DNA of 64,000 bases, taken from positions 62,001 to 126,000 of the forward strand of contig NZ_JAKRNI010000005.1 of assembly GCF_022346945.1 (NCBI RefSeq), written 5' to 3'. Below the pieces are notes generated by a model, which did not search any database, was not told the origin of the DNA, and was given only the letters and a program-made list of their open reading frames with translations. Below, in pieces: positions 26,922 through 34,893 of this stretch (positions are counted from its first letter, which is position 1; each line of letters starts with the position of its first letter). Both the position numbers and the translations under genes were made by a program. This stretch comes from Microbacterium sp. ACRRU (lineage in GTDB: Bacteria; Actinomycetota; Actinomycetes; Actinomycetales; Microbacteriaceae).

Positions 26922-27712
26922 GCGGTCCTCCCCGTCGCGGCGACGAGGGCGGCCGCCAGACGCACCACGGCCAGCTGCGTGGCCGACCGCCGGGGGTGGC
27001 CGCCGGCGGCGAGGCCCGAATCGAACGGCACCGCGACGACGGTGTGCTCGGCACCCGCGGACAGGGCGCGGGCCACCCCGTCGCCCTCGTGGGCGTGATC
27101 CACCAGCCCCAGCACGACCGACGGGGACTCCGGTAACCCGGTGATCGCTTCGACGACCGAGCGGGCGTGCTCGGCCGGAGAGCGGCGCGCGTCCGCCACC
27201 AGGCACACCACGTCGCACAGCGCGGCGCACGCGGCGAGGTCGACGAGCGGATGCCGCGCCCCGAAGTCCGTGACCGACACGTCGAAGAAGCGGGTGATCG
27301 GCGCGGCCTCGCCGAGCCAGGCGCCCACCGCGTCGTCGGCGTCGCGCGGGCGTAGGGCCACCACGCCCTCCCGCACCTCGAGGCCCGTCAGCGCCTCGGC
27401 CGTGGTGCGCGCCGCGGCGCGGGTGTCGTCGGGCGGCACCGGTTCGGCGCCGAGGCGCGCGGCGAGCCCGGGCGTACCCGCGGAGACGTCGACCGCGAGC
27501 ACCGGTTCGCTGCGGCGCGCGGCGATCGCGCGGACGACCTGGTGGGCGACGGTGCTCGTGCCCGCGCCCGGCGACAACGACACGACCCCGACGCGGCGGG
27601 TGGTCGACAGGCCGCCGCGGATCGCGGCATCCCACGAGGTGAGTTCGGCACGCGCGTTCGCGCCGCTGCCGAACACCGCGGTCGACAGGGCCCGCACGTC
27701 GAGCACAGTCAC
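26918..27712 (-). CDS. MinD/ParA-like protein of the T7SS locus
   Basis: The 264-residue protein has a ParA/MinD-like fold: a P-loop-like segment at about residue 45, AVDVSAGTPGLAARL after it, and VTDFGARHPLVDLAACAALCDVVCLV at the second conserved strand. The P-loop reads SPGAGTSTVA, lacking the lysine of the usual GGVGKT. Nucleotide binding may be lost or altered. GTGA and ATGA overlaps join it to eccD and eccC. Similar ATPases are found in many actinobacterial ESX loci, where their role is unclear. Confidence 0.82.
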   Translation of the reverse strand: MTVLDVRALSTAVFGSGANARAELTSWDAAIRGGLSTTRRVGVVSLSPGAGTSTVAHQVVRAIAARRSEPVLAVDVSAGTPGLAARLGAEPVPPDDTRAAARTTAEALTGLEVREGVVALRPRDADDAVGAWLGEAAPITRFFDVSVTDFGARHPLVDLAACAALCDVVCLVADARRSPAEHARSVVEAITGLPESPSVVLGLVDHAHEGDGVARALSAGAEHTVVAVPFDSGLAAGGHPRRSATQLAVVRLAAALVAATGRTA

Positions 27713-29046
27713 GATCCGCCGCCGAACATGCCGAGCAGCTCGGCGTAGATGCCGAGCGCGCCCACCAGCAACGGGATCAGCGACACCACGGCGAGCGTCT
27801 CGACGATGTTGCCGAGCCCGCGCAGACGCGCGCGCACGTGCGGACGTGGACGCACCAGGACCATCGTCGCGATGAGCGCGGCCACGACGACGGCCACCCC
27901 CGCACCGACCCAGCCGAGGCCCCCGACCAGCAGCACCGTCAGTGCGGCGGCGGCGATCACGCCCGCCGCGGCCCACAGCAGCCAGCCCTGCCACCGCAAG
28001 GGGAACGCCCGGGTGCGCAGCGCTGCGACGAGGAAGAACGCGAGGGCGAGCAGTTCGGTCCAGATCGTCCCGGAGAGGGCGAGCGCGACCCCGGTGACGC
28101 CGAGGACGGATGCCACGGCCGCCACGCTCCACGTCAGGGCGGCGTACGCCTCGTCGATCGCGGCGAAGGCGCGAGGACGGGCGGGGGGTGCCCCGTCGGC
28201 CGCGCGCTGGTCGAGGTCGGTCAAGCCCGCGGAGGAGAGGGCGATCCAGGGCAGCGGACCGGTGGCGAACGCGGCGACGACGCCGGTGATGGTCGAGGCC
28301 GCGACGGCATCCACGCCCGCCAGCAGAAGACCCAGGAGCAGCGACGAGAGGACGGCGCCCAGCGCCCCGCCGGACGCGGCTCCGCGGCGGCGATGCGCGA
28401 CCCCGACCCCGAGCAGGGCGACGGTCGACGCCGTGGCGAGGGCGGCGGCGATCCCCGCGAGCAGAGCCGAGGGACCGGATGCCAGTGCGCCCGCGGTCGC
28501 ACTGCCCACCGGGAGGGCGAGGCCGGCCGCCGCCGCCGACACGCACGTCGAGAGGCGACGGAGGCCGCCGAGCCCCAGACCCGTCGCGATCGCCGCGAGG
28601 ACCACGGCGGCCCCGAGCAGCGCGAAGGCCGCGAGCGTCGGTGACGACCACGGCGACAGCCAGCCGGCGATCGCGAAGGCTGCGGCGATCCCCGTGCCCC
28701 CCGCGATCGTGCGCGCGCGGTCGTCCCACCGGTCGGGGCGCGCGTCGTGCGCATCCGCCGCGGCGTCGGTCACGTCGATCACGACGGGCGGCGGGGGCGC
28801 GGCATCCAGGCGGACCAGGCGGACCAGGGTGCCGTCGGCGAGATCGAGCTGCTGCGGCGTGAGCGCGATGTCGATCTGTTCGCCGTCGGGCGCGATGACG
28901 GCGAGCGGGCGCGCCACCGTGCCCGCCGTCTCGCCGAGGAGGTCGAGCAGGCGGGGGATCGCGGCGCCCACGGGTTCGCCGCTCGGGACGACGACCTCGG
29001 CGCGGCGTTCGGAACCCGCGACGGTCAGACGGGTGTAGATGGTCAC
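27709..29046 (-). CDS. eccD: Type VII secretion integral membrane protein EccD
   Basis: The 445-residue protein has a YukD-type ubiquitin-like domain (residues 1-80) and then about 11 membrane helices, the layout of EccD, which forms the ESX membrane pore vestibule. The GTG start overlaps the stop of the upstream EccB-like gene (GTGA). A longer reading frame extending upstream is rejected because it would cover that gene in another frame. Confidence 0.93.
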   Translation of the reverse strand: MTIYTRLTVAGSERRAEVVVPSGEPVGAAIPRLLDLLGETAGTVARPLAVIAPDGEQIDIALTPQQLDLADGTLVRLVRLDAAPPPPVVIDVTDAAADAHDARPDRWDDRARTIAGGTGIAAAFAIAGWLSPWSSPTLAAFALLGAAVVLAAIATGLGLGGLRRLSTCVSAAAAGLALPVGSATAGALASGPSALLAGIAAALATASTVALLGVGVAHRRRGAASGGALGAVLSSLLLGLLLAGVDAVAASTITGVVAAFATGPLPWIALSSAGLTDLDQRAADGAPPARPRAFAAIDEAYAALTWSVAAVASVLGVTGVALALSGTIWTELLALAFFLVAALRTRAFPLRWQGWLLWAAAGVIAAAALTVLLVGGLGWVGAGVAVVVAALIATMVLVRPRPHVRARLRGLGNIVETLAVVSLIPLLVGALGIYAELLGMFGGGS

Positions 29047-29303
29047 GGGGTCACGGCTCCGGTGGGGGTCTGGACGGTCGAATTCGCCTGTTCGGCGCGC
29101 TCGGTCAGCAGCTGCGAGACGAAGGAGACGCCGACGCAGGCGGCGCACGCGATGGCGGCGACCACGATCGAGCCCATCAACCGCTTCCCGTGGTCGTTGA
29201 CGGTGCGGCGCTCGCCGATGTGGCCGTACACGAGCGCCGAACCCAGGCGCATGCGCTGGATCTTGGCCTGTTCGATGAGAACGGTGTCCCGCTGGTCGGG
29301 CAT
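29043..29303 (-). CDS. EccB N-terminal-like single-pass membrane protein
   Basis: The 86-residue protein starts MPDQRDTVLIEQAKIQRMRLGS. It has one transmembrane helix at about residues 45-66 and a short outer tail. The cytoplasmic start and helix resemble the first 80 residues of EccB, but the large periplasmic domain of EccB is absent. It overlaps both neighbours, DUF6177 and eccD. It may be a minimal EccB equivalent or an anchor protein; I rate the first as likely but unproven. Confidence 0.7.
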   Translation of the reverse strand: MPDQRDTVLIEQAKIQRMRLGSALVYGHIGERRTVNDHGKRLMGSIVVAAIACAACVGVSFVSQLLTERAEQANSTVQTPTGAVTP

Positions 29304-30376
29304 CAGCGCACTCCTTCCGTGGCGCGCAGCTGCGCGCGCACGTGCGGGGCGAGGTTGAGCAGCTCGCCGAGACGCTCGGGGTCGAGCGTGGCGAGGACGT
29401 CGTTCAGGCGCCCCCACCCGCCGCCGTCCACCGAGCCGAGAGGCAGTAGCACACCGGGGAGCCGCGGGCTGCCGACCGTGGTGCCGCCGACTTCGTCGAT
29501 CCAGCGTTTCGCGTCGATGCCGAGCGCGCGGATGCCCACGGGCCCGATGAGCAGCGCCAGGGGTTCGGGCTGGGGGGATGCCGTGGCCCGACGCGCCAGA
29601 TCCGGGGCACCGATCGCGGCGAAGGCGATGCCGATGAGCGGCAGGCAGACGGTCGCCGCGCGGGACAGGAGCTCGCGAGCCTCCGCGGTCGCGGTGGCGC
29701 CGGACTCGCGGCCGACGCCGGGCACCGCGGCCCACACGCGCGTCGTCTCTTCCAGACCCTCGCTCGTGCGACCGACCTGAACGGTGGAGAGGACCGCGCG
29801 TTCGCCGCCGCCCACGGCGATCCAATGACTGTCGAGCGGGATCCGCCGCCGCGATCGCTCGGTGAGGTCGTCGCGGTCCCAGGGCGCGAGCAGCGGTTCG
29901 ACCGCGCCGAACGCCGCCGGCTCTGCCCCGCTGAACAGGGCGACCGCGGCCTCGGCGACACCGCCGAGCCGCACGGGACGCGTGACTCGGTGCCGCGTCG
30001 AGACGGTCGCCACGACCTGCAGAGTGGATGCCACCTGCGCCCGGACGAAGAGGGGGTGCACGTTCTCGGCCGTCGGCGGTTCCGGGGTCAGCGCGTCGGC
30101 GGGCGCGTCGATGCGGGCGCCCGTGCGCGCGTCGTAGAAGCCGTCGTTCCGCGTGCGCACGACCCAGTGGCCCTGCACGGCGGACAGCACCTGCGCGAGT
30201 GGCTGCGTCATGCGCGAGAACTCACTCGAGACGATGATCGGCCGCAGCCCCTGGCTCGCCGTCTTGTGCAGGAAGTCGCTCATCGCCGTCGTCAGCGCGA
30301 CGATCGGTGCGCGCGTCTCGGTTCCGGCCCAGCCGGGGCCGGCCGCGTCGAGGAGGGGGTGTGCGACGGTGCTCAT
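29303..30376 (-). CDS. DUF6177-family protein
   Basis: This 357-residue soluble protein resembles the DUF6177 family, which I know from actinobacterial T7SS loci. It has no signal peptide or membrane helix, and two conserved-looking blocks, RPIIVSSEFSRMTQPLAQVL and GHWVVRTRNDGFYDARTGA, lie in its first third. Its biochemical role is not known. ATGA/TGATG overlaps tie it to the RDD-FHA and EccB-like genes. It may be a cytosolic component of the secretion machine. Confidence 0.8.
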   Translation of the reverse strand: MSTVAHPLLDAAGPGWAGTETRAPIVALTTAMSDFLHKTASQGLRPIIVSSEFSRMTQPLAQVLSAVQGHWVVRTRNDGFYDARTGARIDAPADALTPEPPTAENVHPLFVRAQVASTLQVVATVSTRHRVTRPVRLGGVAEAAVALFSGAEPAAFGAVEPLLAPWDRDDLTERSRRRIPLDSHWIAVGGGERAVLSTVQVGRTSEGLEETTRVWAAVPGVGRESGATATAEARELLSRAATVCLPLIGIAFAAIGAPDLARRATASPQPEPLALLIGPVGIRALGIDAKRWIDEVGGTTVGSPRLPGVLLPLGSVDGGGWGRLNDVLATLDPERLGELLNLAPHVRAQLRATEGVR

Positions 30377-31143
30377 GCGGCATCCCGGACGGTCAGAGTG
30401 CGGTCACCGATCTCGAGGACGACATCGGTGGGCACGGGCGTGCGTTGGTGGGGGAGAAGCGGAGTGGAGGCGCCGGCGCCGCGGACGAAGGTGCCGTTCG
30501 TCGAGCCGAGGTCGGTGACCCACACCTGCCGACCGTCCCACTCCAGGCGGACGTGCGACTTCGACAGCGTGCGTGACATATCGGCCCAGCGGTACACCTC
30601 GGCCGGGGCATCGGCCGGTGCCGAGGGATCGCGGCCGAGCACGAGAGCGGTGTCGAGCGTGAGGCGCTCACCCGAGTCGAGCAGCAGCGTCGGCACCATG
30701 CCGCGGCGTGCGCGGCTCGGCGTCGCGGCGACGGCCTCGGGGAACTGGAAGGCTGCGATCGCGGGGGCGAACGGGTCGCGACCCCGGCGCAGGTCGAACA
30801 TCCCGAGCTTCCCGGAGACCAGTGCCGTGAGCGCCGATGCGCCCGCGGCGGCGCCGGTGGTGAGGCGCACGATGCGGGCATCGACGGTGGCGGTTCCGAG
30901 CGTGCGGCCGCTGCGACCCAGCAACCACACGGCGACGATGAGCAGTGCGAGCGCCGCGATCACGAGAAGCCAGCCGACAGCGGGCGGGCCGGCGACGATG
31001 ACGATGATCCCGGCCGCGAGTAGCGCCACGGGCATGACGATGTCGAGCGCCACGGCCCCGACGATCTGGCCCCCGCGGGCGCGCTCGGTGAAGACCAGCG
31101 GATCGACGTCGGCCAGGCGCAACGAATCGTGCGTGCTCGTCAT
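30373..31143 (-). CDS. RDD-FHA fusion membrane protein of the T7SS locus
   Basis: The 256-residue protein has an RDD-like region with two to three helices (about residues 18-75). A C-terminal FHA domain follows (about 165-250): LGRDPSAPAD, SKSHVRLEW and LGSTNGTFV are the standard phosphothreonine-binding motifs. FHA proteins help assemble or regulate ESX systems, for example FhaA in T7SSb. It starts the machinery block: TAGGGT on the minus strand (31167-31172) and GGGAGGGGG before the ATG suggest a separate promoter. Confidence 0.87.
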   Translation of the reverse strand: MTSTHDSLRLADVDPLVFTERARGGQIVGAVALDIVMPVALLAAGIIVIVAGPPAVGWLLVIAALALLIVAVWLLGRSGRTLGTATVDARIVRLTTGAAAGASALTALVSGKLGMFDLRRGRDPFAPAIAAFQFPEAVAATPSRARRGMVPTLLLDSGERLTLDTALVLGRDPSAPADAPAEVYRWADMSRTLSKSHVRLEWDGRQVWVTDLGSTNGTFVRGAGASTPLLPHQRTPVPTDVVLEIGDRTLTVRDAA

Positions 31144-31166
31144 CGGGCCCCCTCCCTCGACCTTCC

Positions 31167-31172
31167 ACCCTA
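31167..31172 (-). promoter_or_regulatory. Possible internal promoter (-10) for T7SS machinery genes
   Basis: TAGGGT on the minus strand is 23 bases upstream of the RDD-FHA ATG and is followed by a GGGAGGGGG ribosome binding site. No clear -35 is present. Confidence 0.4.
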
Positions 31173-31246
31173 TGCGGGACGTTCCGACGGCGCCCGTTCG
31201 GCCCGTCCCTTGCGTGGATAACCCGCGGGGCGGCAGAATTACCGGC

Positions 31247-32103
31247 TCACCGGCGGGTCAGGGGCGTGTACTCGCGCCGTGCGACCATCGCGAAGATCTC
31301 GCTGGCCGCGGCATCCGAGATCTCCTCGAGGTCGGAATCCAGCGGAAAGCGGATCGCGCGGTCGAGCATGCCCCGCGTGTCCGGATGCCAGGTGTCGACG
31401 TCGACGAGCATCTCGTCCACCGGCCCGTTTGGGGTCGGACGACCCCGGAACAGCCGCGCCGGGACGAGTCGCCCGTCGATGCGCGTACACCGTGCAGGCA
31501 GTGAGCGGGACCGTTCTGTCCCAAACGCCGAGGCGCGGTTGAGACCACTCGGGAGACGCCGGCTCGACGTACGACGTGAGATCGACCTGATCGTCACGGA
31601 TGTCCGCGGCGTACTCGGTGTCTTCGAAGACGGCCCTCGTGCCGAAGAAGCGACTGGACGGATGCCACTCCTTGACCGGCGGTTGCCCTTGGAGCGCGGT
31701 CCACCCGTGAGCAGCCCCCGGTACACAGCGAGGACCTCCTGTTCGCCCGCGTCCGTGATCCGCCAAAGTTCGGCACCCGGGAATAGCGGGTCGTGGTCAT
31801 GTTCCAGACCGGGACGATCTCATCGCCAACGGGTCGCAGGAACCCGAGCGGGTACGACGGCCACGGCCGCTCCACCTGCGGCGGCACCGTGAGGGTTGCG
31901 CACAGAGGGACTTCGAATCGCACGACATCGACGTGTCCGGAGCCACCGGACGGCCATCCTTAGGCCTCCTGCAGCGCGCTGGCCGTGCGCAGGTTCTTCG
32001 CGTCACCTGCGCGCACGACGGAGCCGCTGACCTGCGAGTACCCGCGTTCGCGGATCATTGCGGACATACCGGGATGCAGCAGCTTCTGCAGGACAGTTCT
32101 CAT
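31247..32103 (-). pseudogene. Frameshifted toxin-tail / immunity cassette
   Basis: The ATG at 32103 overlaps the stop of the 142-residue gene (ATGA) and opens 47 codons (RTVLQKLLHPGMSAMIRERG) ending at TAA, 31960. Homology to the 285-residue gene continues in other frames: RPVGDEIVPVWNMTTTRY, then PGAELWRITDAGEQEVLAVY about 30 bp on, then KEWHPSSRFFGTRAVFEDTE, then GRLVPARLFRGRPTPNGPVD. Because the frame changes at least four times, no full product can be made. The last part, ending at 31247, matches the C-terminal 80 residues of the SseB-like protein. It is a dead copy of a tail-immunity cassette. Confidence 0.75.
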
Positions 32104-32528
32104 GTGCTCACCATAGGAAGACGTTTGGTTTGCACGCGCACATCTTCTACCTCATCCGGGGATGTGAGCGCGGACCACCCGTCATTCTGGTTGCCAGACA
32201 ACCCTGCGGACACAGCAGCATCCGGTTCGTTGCCGGCATACCAGACTGTGACCATTCCGCGTTGGAGACCTCGCTTCACGCGCGGACCGACGGATACGGG
32301 CACGCCGTGCCACGTTCCGCTCACCTCTTGCGAGAAACGCGCGGTCACGGCGCGCCGGGGAAGTTTGACCCAAGGATCATCGGGATCCGCGTTGATCTCG
32401 GTCGCGTCGGGGAAGTCTTCGGAGGCGGGGGGCCGGTCCGTCCGCAGGCGCAGGTAGTCGTCCCCTCCGGAATGCCATGGGTACCGTTTGCCTCGGTACT
32501 CGAACAACGTTTCGCTCACTGGCAGCAT
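32100..32528 (-). CDS. Putative immunity protein (paralogue)
   Basis: This 142-residue acidic soluble protein has no signal peptide. Its second half (GMVTVWYAGNEPDAAVSAGL and PDEVEDVRV) lines up with the C-terminal domain of the 285-residue protein and more weakly with the 163-residue protein. It follows a 116-residue toxin-tail gene, as immunity genes follow toxins. GAAGGA lies eight bases before the chosen ATG; the earlier in-frame start at 32555 lacks one. The family is not recognised. Confidence 0.62.
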   Translation of the reverse strand: MLPVSETLFEYRGKRYPWHSGGDDYLRLRTDRPPASEDFPDATEINADPDDPWVKLPRRAVTARFSQEVSGTWHGVPVSVGPRVKRGLQRGMVTVWYAGNEPDAAVSAGLSGNQNDGWSALTSPDEVEDVRVQTKRLPMVST

Positions 32529-32536
32529 TGATTCCT

Positions 32537-32887
32537 TCACCCCACCGGGATCCACTCACCGCGTCGCCAGACGGCGAAGAGTCGTTGCGTTCCGTCGTCC
32601 AATACTTCCCACATCTCCGCGCCGTCGCGCATGTTCACCTGCTTCGCACGGTACTCGGGAATGATGTCACCGCCGGTCTTCAGGAAGCCGTTGCCTGTGA
32701 ACGGCGCACTGTAATGGTCAACCGAGCCGTCACCGCCCATCGAACTGTGCAGCTGCGAGTTGACGGAACCCGGCGTATCGATGTCCTGCTGGAATCGGAG
32801 GACGAACGCGGACTGATCGCCGCGGAGGAAGTTCGTGTCGGGATAGTCGAGCCGCAGCGACCGGAAGAAGTCCGCGGGCGTCGTCAT
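32537..32887 (-). CDS. Orphan toxin C-terminal tail (spare toxin domain)
   Basis: The 116-residue product begins MTTPADFFRSLRLDYP and contains YSAPFTGNGF, GDIIPEYRAKQV and GAEMWEVLDDG, ending in RRGEWIPVG. These motifs occur in the same order in the last ~130 residues of the large toxin-like protein (LTTPDEIARGFGLDYG, NPFLGHGFVG, IIPEYHFPNR, GTEVYKITPTGEE, GWVRF). It has no WXG or export module of its own. It is probably a silent spare tail that could recombine into the main gene, a layout known from polymorphic toxin loci. Confidence 0.65.
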   Translation of the reverse strand: MTTPADFFRSLRLDYPDTNFLRGDQSAFVLRFQQDIDTPGSVNSQLHSSMGGDGSVDHYSAPFTGNGFLKTGGDIIPEYRAKQVNMRDGAEMWEVLDDGTQRLFAVWRRGEWIPVG

Positions 32888-32900
32888 GTGGGAGGGGCGG

Positions 32901-33542
32901 TCAGCGGCGCCGCAGCGGGACGTAGCTGCGGCGCGCGACCATGTCGAAGACGTCCTGCGCGGCTTCGGGGGAGATCTCCTCGATGTCGGCGTCCAGGGGG
33001 AAGCGGATGGCCTTGTCGACAGTTCCGTGCCGGTCGTCGGTCCAGGAGTCGACGTCGAGGAGACGCTCGTCGACCGGTCCCTCCGGAGTGGAGCGGCGAC
33101 GGAAGACCGACACCGGGACGACCTGCCCGTCCACCATCTGCTCACGGATGAAATAGCGCGTGGACGGTGCCGCTGACACCTGGCGGAGGGCAGTCAAAGC
33201 CGACGGCGGGATCTCCATCGTGCCCGCGGCCCCTGGGTTCACGACGAGGCCGACTTCGGGGGCAGCGCCGCTGATGAGGAGTCGGCCCGGCATCAGCAGC
33301 GCGTTGCGGCCCTTGCCCAATTCTGCCGGCACCTGGTCCGTCGCGGTGAACACGGCGAGGAAGTTCGCGTCGTCGCGATGAACGACGAGGGGCTGGAACG
33401 TCGTCGGGTCGGGCGTTCCGTCGACGAGAACGACCAATTCGGCTTCCAGCAGGGCCGGTGCCAGCCGCTCCGAGGGCAGCTCCCCGGACCGCACCGACCT
33501 CATGGTGACTTCGAGGTCGTTCTCGGGTCGAAGCCCTGTCAT
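32901..33542 (-). CDS. SseB N-terminal-domain protein
   Basis: The 213-residue protein resembles the SseB N-terminal domain family (residues 25-120), with ELVVLVDGT and LAVFTATDQVPAE blocks. An unassigned C-terminal part (RRRSTPEGPVDERLLDVDSW to VARRSYVPLRRR) recurs in the dead cassette at 31247. SseB-type domains are common in actinobacterial T7SS toxin loci, and this one may be an immunity or chaperone component. The gene lies five bases after the preceding stop. Confidence 0.72.
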   Translation of the reverse strand: MTGLRPENDLEVTMRSVRSGELPSERLAPALLEAELVVLVDGTPDPTTFQPLVVHRDDANFLAVFTATDQVPAELGKGRNALLMPGRLLISGAAPEVGLVVNPGAAGTMEIPPSALTALRQVSAAPSTRYFIREQMVDGQVVPVSVFRRRSTPEGPVDERLLDVDSWTDDRHGTVDKAIRFPLDADIEEISPEAAQDVFDMVARRSYVPLRRR

Positions 33543-33547
33543 TCGAC

Positions 33548-34405
33548 TCAGGCCCTGCTCGGGACGAGTTCCTCGCCGCGGACATCCATCAATTCATCCA
33601 GGGCGGCCGTCACCTCGTAGACGCCGGCATCGGTCCGCTCGAGACCGGCCCGCTCGGCGAGGGTCGCATCGCGTCCGAGGTAGACAAGCCGGGCGACCGC
33701 GCGGGTTCCGTCGTGCCATCGCCGGACGATCTGAAACGGAAGGTCCCCGAACCGGGCGGTGAGCCTCAGCGTATAGGGCTGCTCGACCTCAGAGGCTTCG
33801 ACGACTCGCGCCCAGAGACCGCGTTCCGTGAGTTTGGCATCCTTGATCCGCGTGTACGACGCGAGGACGACCCGCCCGTTCTCCAGCTGGTCGGCGAGCA
33901 CCGCCTCGCCGTTCCATCGGACGAATCGTCCGCACACGTCGGACGGCAATGCCTGTCCCTGTCCTGGCTGCCAACCCGAGGCGACGTTCGCGTAGACCGA
34001 GAGGAACTCCTCACGACCATCCACATGGATCCGCCACAGTTCGGAGCCCGGGGGGACACGCGTCGGTTCCACCCACCACAGGGGCACGATTCCCTTCGCC
34101 GTGGGCGCGAAGCCGGTGCCGGTGAAGGGAGCGGGCTCGACAAAACCGGCGCCGCCCTCGCCGGTCGCGGGGATGAAGCTGAGAGACTCAGCACTCGGGA
34201 ACCGGAGGATGTCAACGAAGGTGGATCCCGCGAACAAGGGGTCGGATGCCGCGTAGCCGTGCGCTTCGAGGAGGTCGGACGGCGTCCGTGCCCAGGCGGT
34301 GTCGGCCTGGCGCGCCACGAAACCGGTCAGCAAGTCGTCGCCCTGTGTCCACAAGCGCAGACGCCCCGGCGTCACGATCTTCTGAAAGATGTCCATGGCA
34401 TTCAT
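33548..34405 (-). CDS. Fused toxin-tail and immunity-like protein
   Basis: The 285-residue protein is a fusion. Residues 1-145 resemble the toxin C-terminal domain: TGFVARQADTAWARTPSDLL, APFTGTGFAPTAKGIVPLWW, PPGSELWRIHVDGREEFLSV. Residues 150-285 resemble the nearby immunity-like proteins (VARLVYLGRDATLAERAGLE, ALDELMDVRGEE). No export signal is present. It starts by an ATGA overlap with the 163-residue gene. It may be a decayed toxin whose tail has merged with its immunity gene, or a decoy that binds the toxin; I cannot choose between these. Confidence 0.68.
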   Translation of the reverse strand: MNAMDIFQKIVTPGRLRLWTQGDDLLTGFVARQADTAWARTPSDLLEAHGYAASDPLFAGSTFVDILRFPSAESLSFIPATGEGGAGFVEPAPFTGTGFAPTAKGIVPLWWVEPTRVPPGSELWRIHVDGREEFLSVYANVASGWQPGQGQALPSDVCGRFVRWNGEAVLADQLENGRVVLASYTRIKDAKLTERGLWARVVEASEVEQPYTLRLTARFGDLPFQIVRRWHDGTRAVARLVYLGRDATLAERAGLERTDAGVYEVTAALDELMDVRGEELVPSRA

Positions 34406-34893
34406 TCTGTCGGGGAGGACGTTGCGTCGCGTCGGCGAATGACGGGGGTGCCTAGCCTAGTCGCGGTCTCTCGGTAGTCGGTCAGTTCAGCGAAGGGAAC
34501 CAGCAGCGAGATCCCACCGTTGCTCGTGCGGTCGTCGTGTACCTCAGCGCGCGGAAGAGCGGCGATCGCGTCGCGCTCGGGACCGGCGTCGAAGAACAGC
34601 ATGGCCAGATACCCGGCGTGTCCGAACGGCAGCGGGGCGCGCAGGGGCGTCATGTCCTCGCTCCACGTGGACACCACAGGGATCCAGTGCCCGAGGTAAA
34701 GCCCTTCGGAGGTCACCTGTTCGACCGCCAGGACGTCCCGCGGGGCGATTTGCCGATGGCCGGTGCCCTCGTGGTCGTAGATGAAGAACTCGGTAGGGGT
34801 GTCGTCCTGCGCGATCTGAAAGGTGGACGCGTACCACCCGTCGGTGGTCTCGATCCACGTGCCCGTATCCCGGACAGTGCGAGGAGCGTTCAT
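34402..34893 (-). CDS. Putative immunity protein for the large toxin
   Basis: This 163-residue soluble protein directly follows the toxin gene with a TGATG overlap, the usual place for an immunity gene. It contains GTWIETTDGWYASTFQIAQD, and its C-terminal block GYLAMLFFDAGPERDAIAAL resembles the immunity-like domains of the 285- and 142-residue proteins. No known immunity family is recognised. The in-frame start at 34908 is rejected in favour of the coupled ATG at 34893. Confidence 0.68.
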   Translation of the reverse strand: MNAPRTVRDTGTWIETTDGWYASTFQIAQDDTPTEFFIYDHEGTGHRQIAPRDVLAVEQVTSEGLYLGHWIPVVSTWSEDMTPLRAPLPFGHAGYLAMLFFDAGPERDAIAALPRAEVHDDRTSNGGISLLVPFAELTDYRETATRLGTPVIRRRDATSSPTE

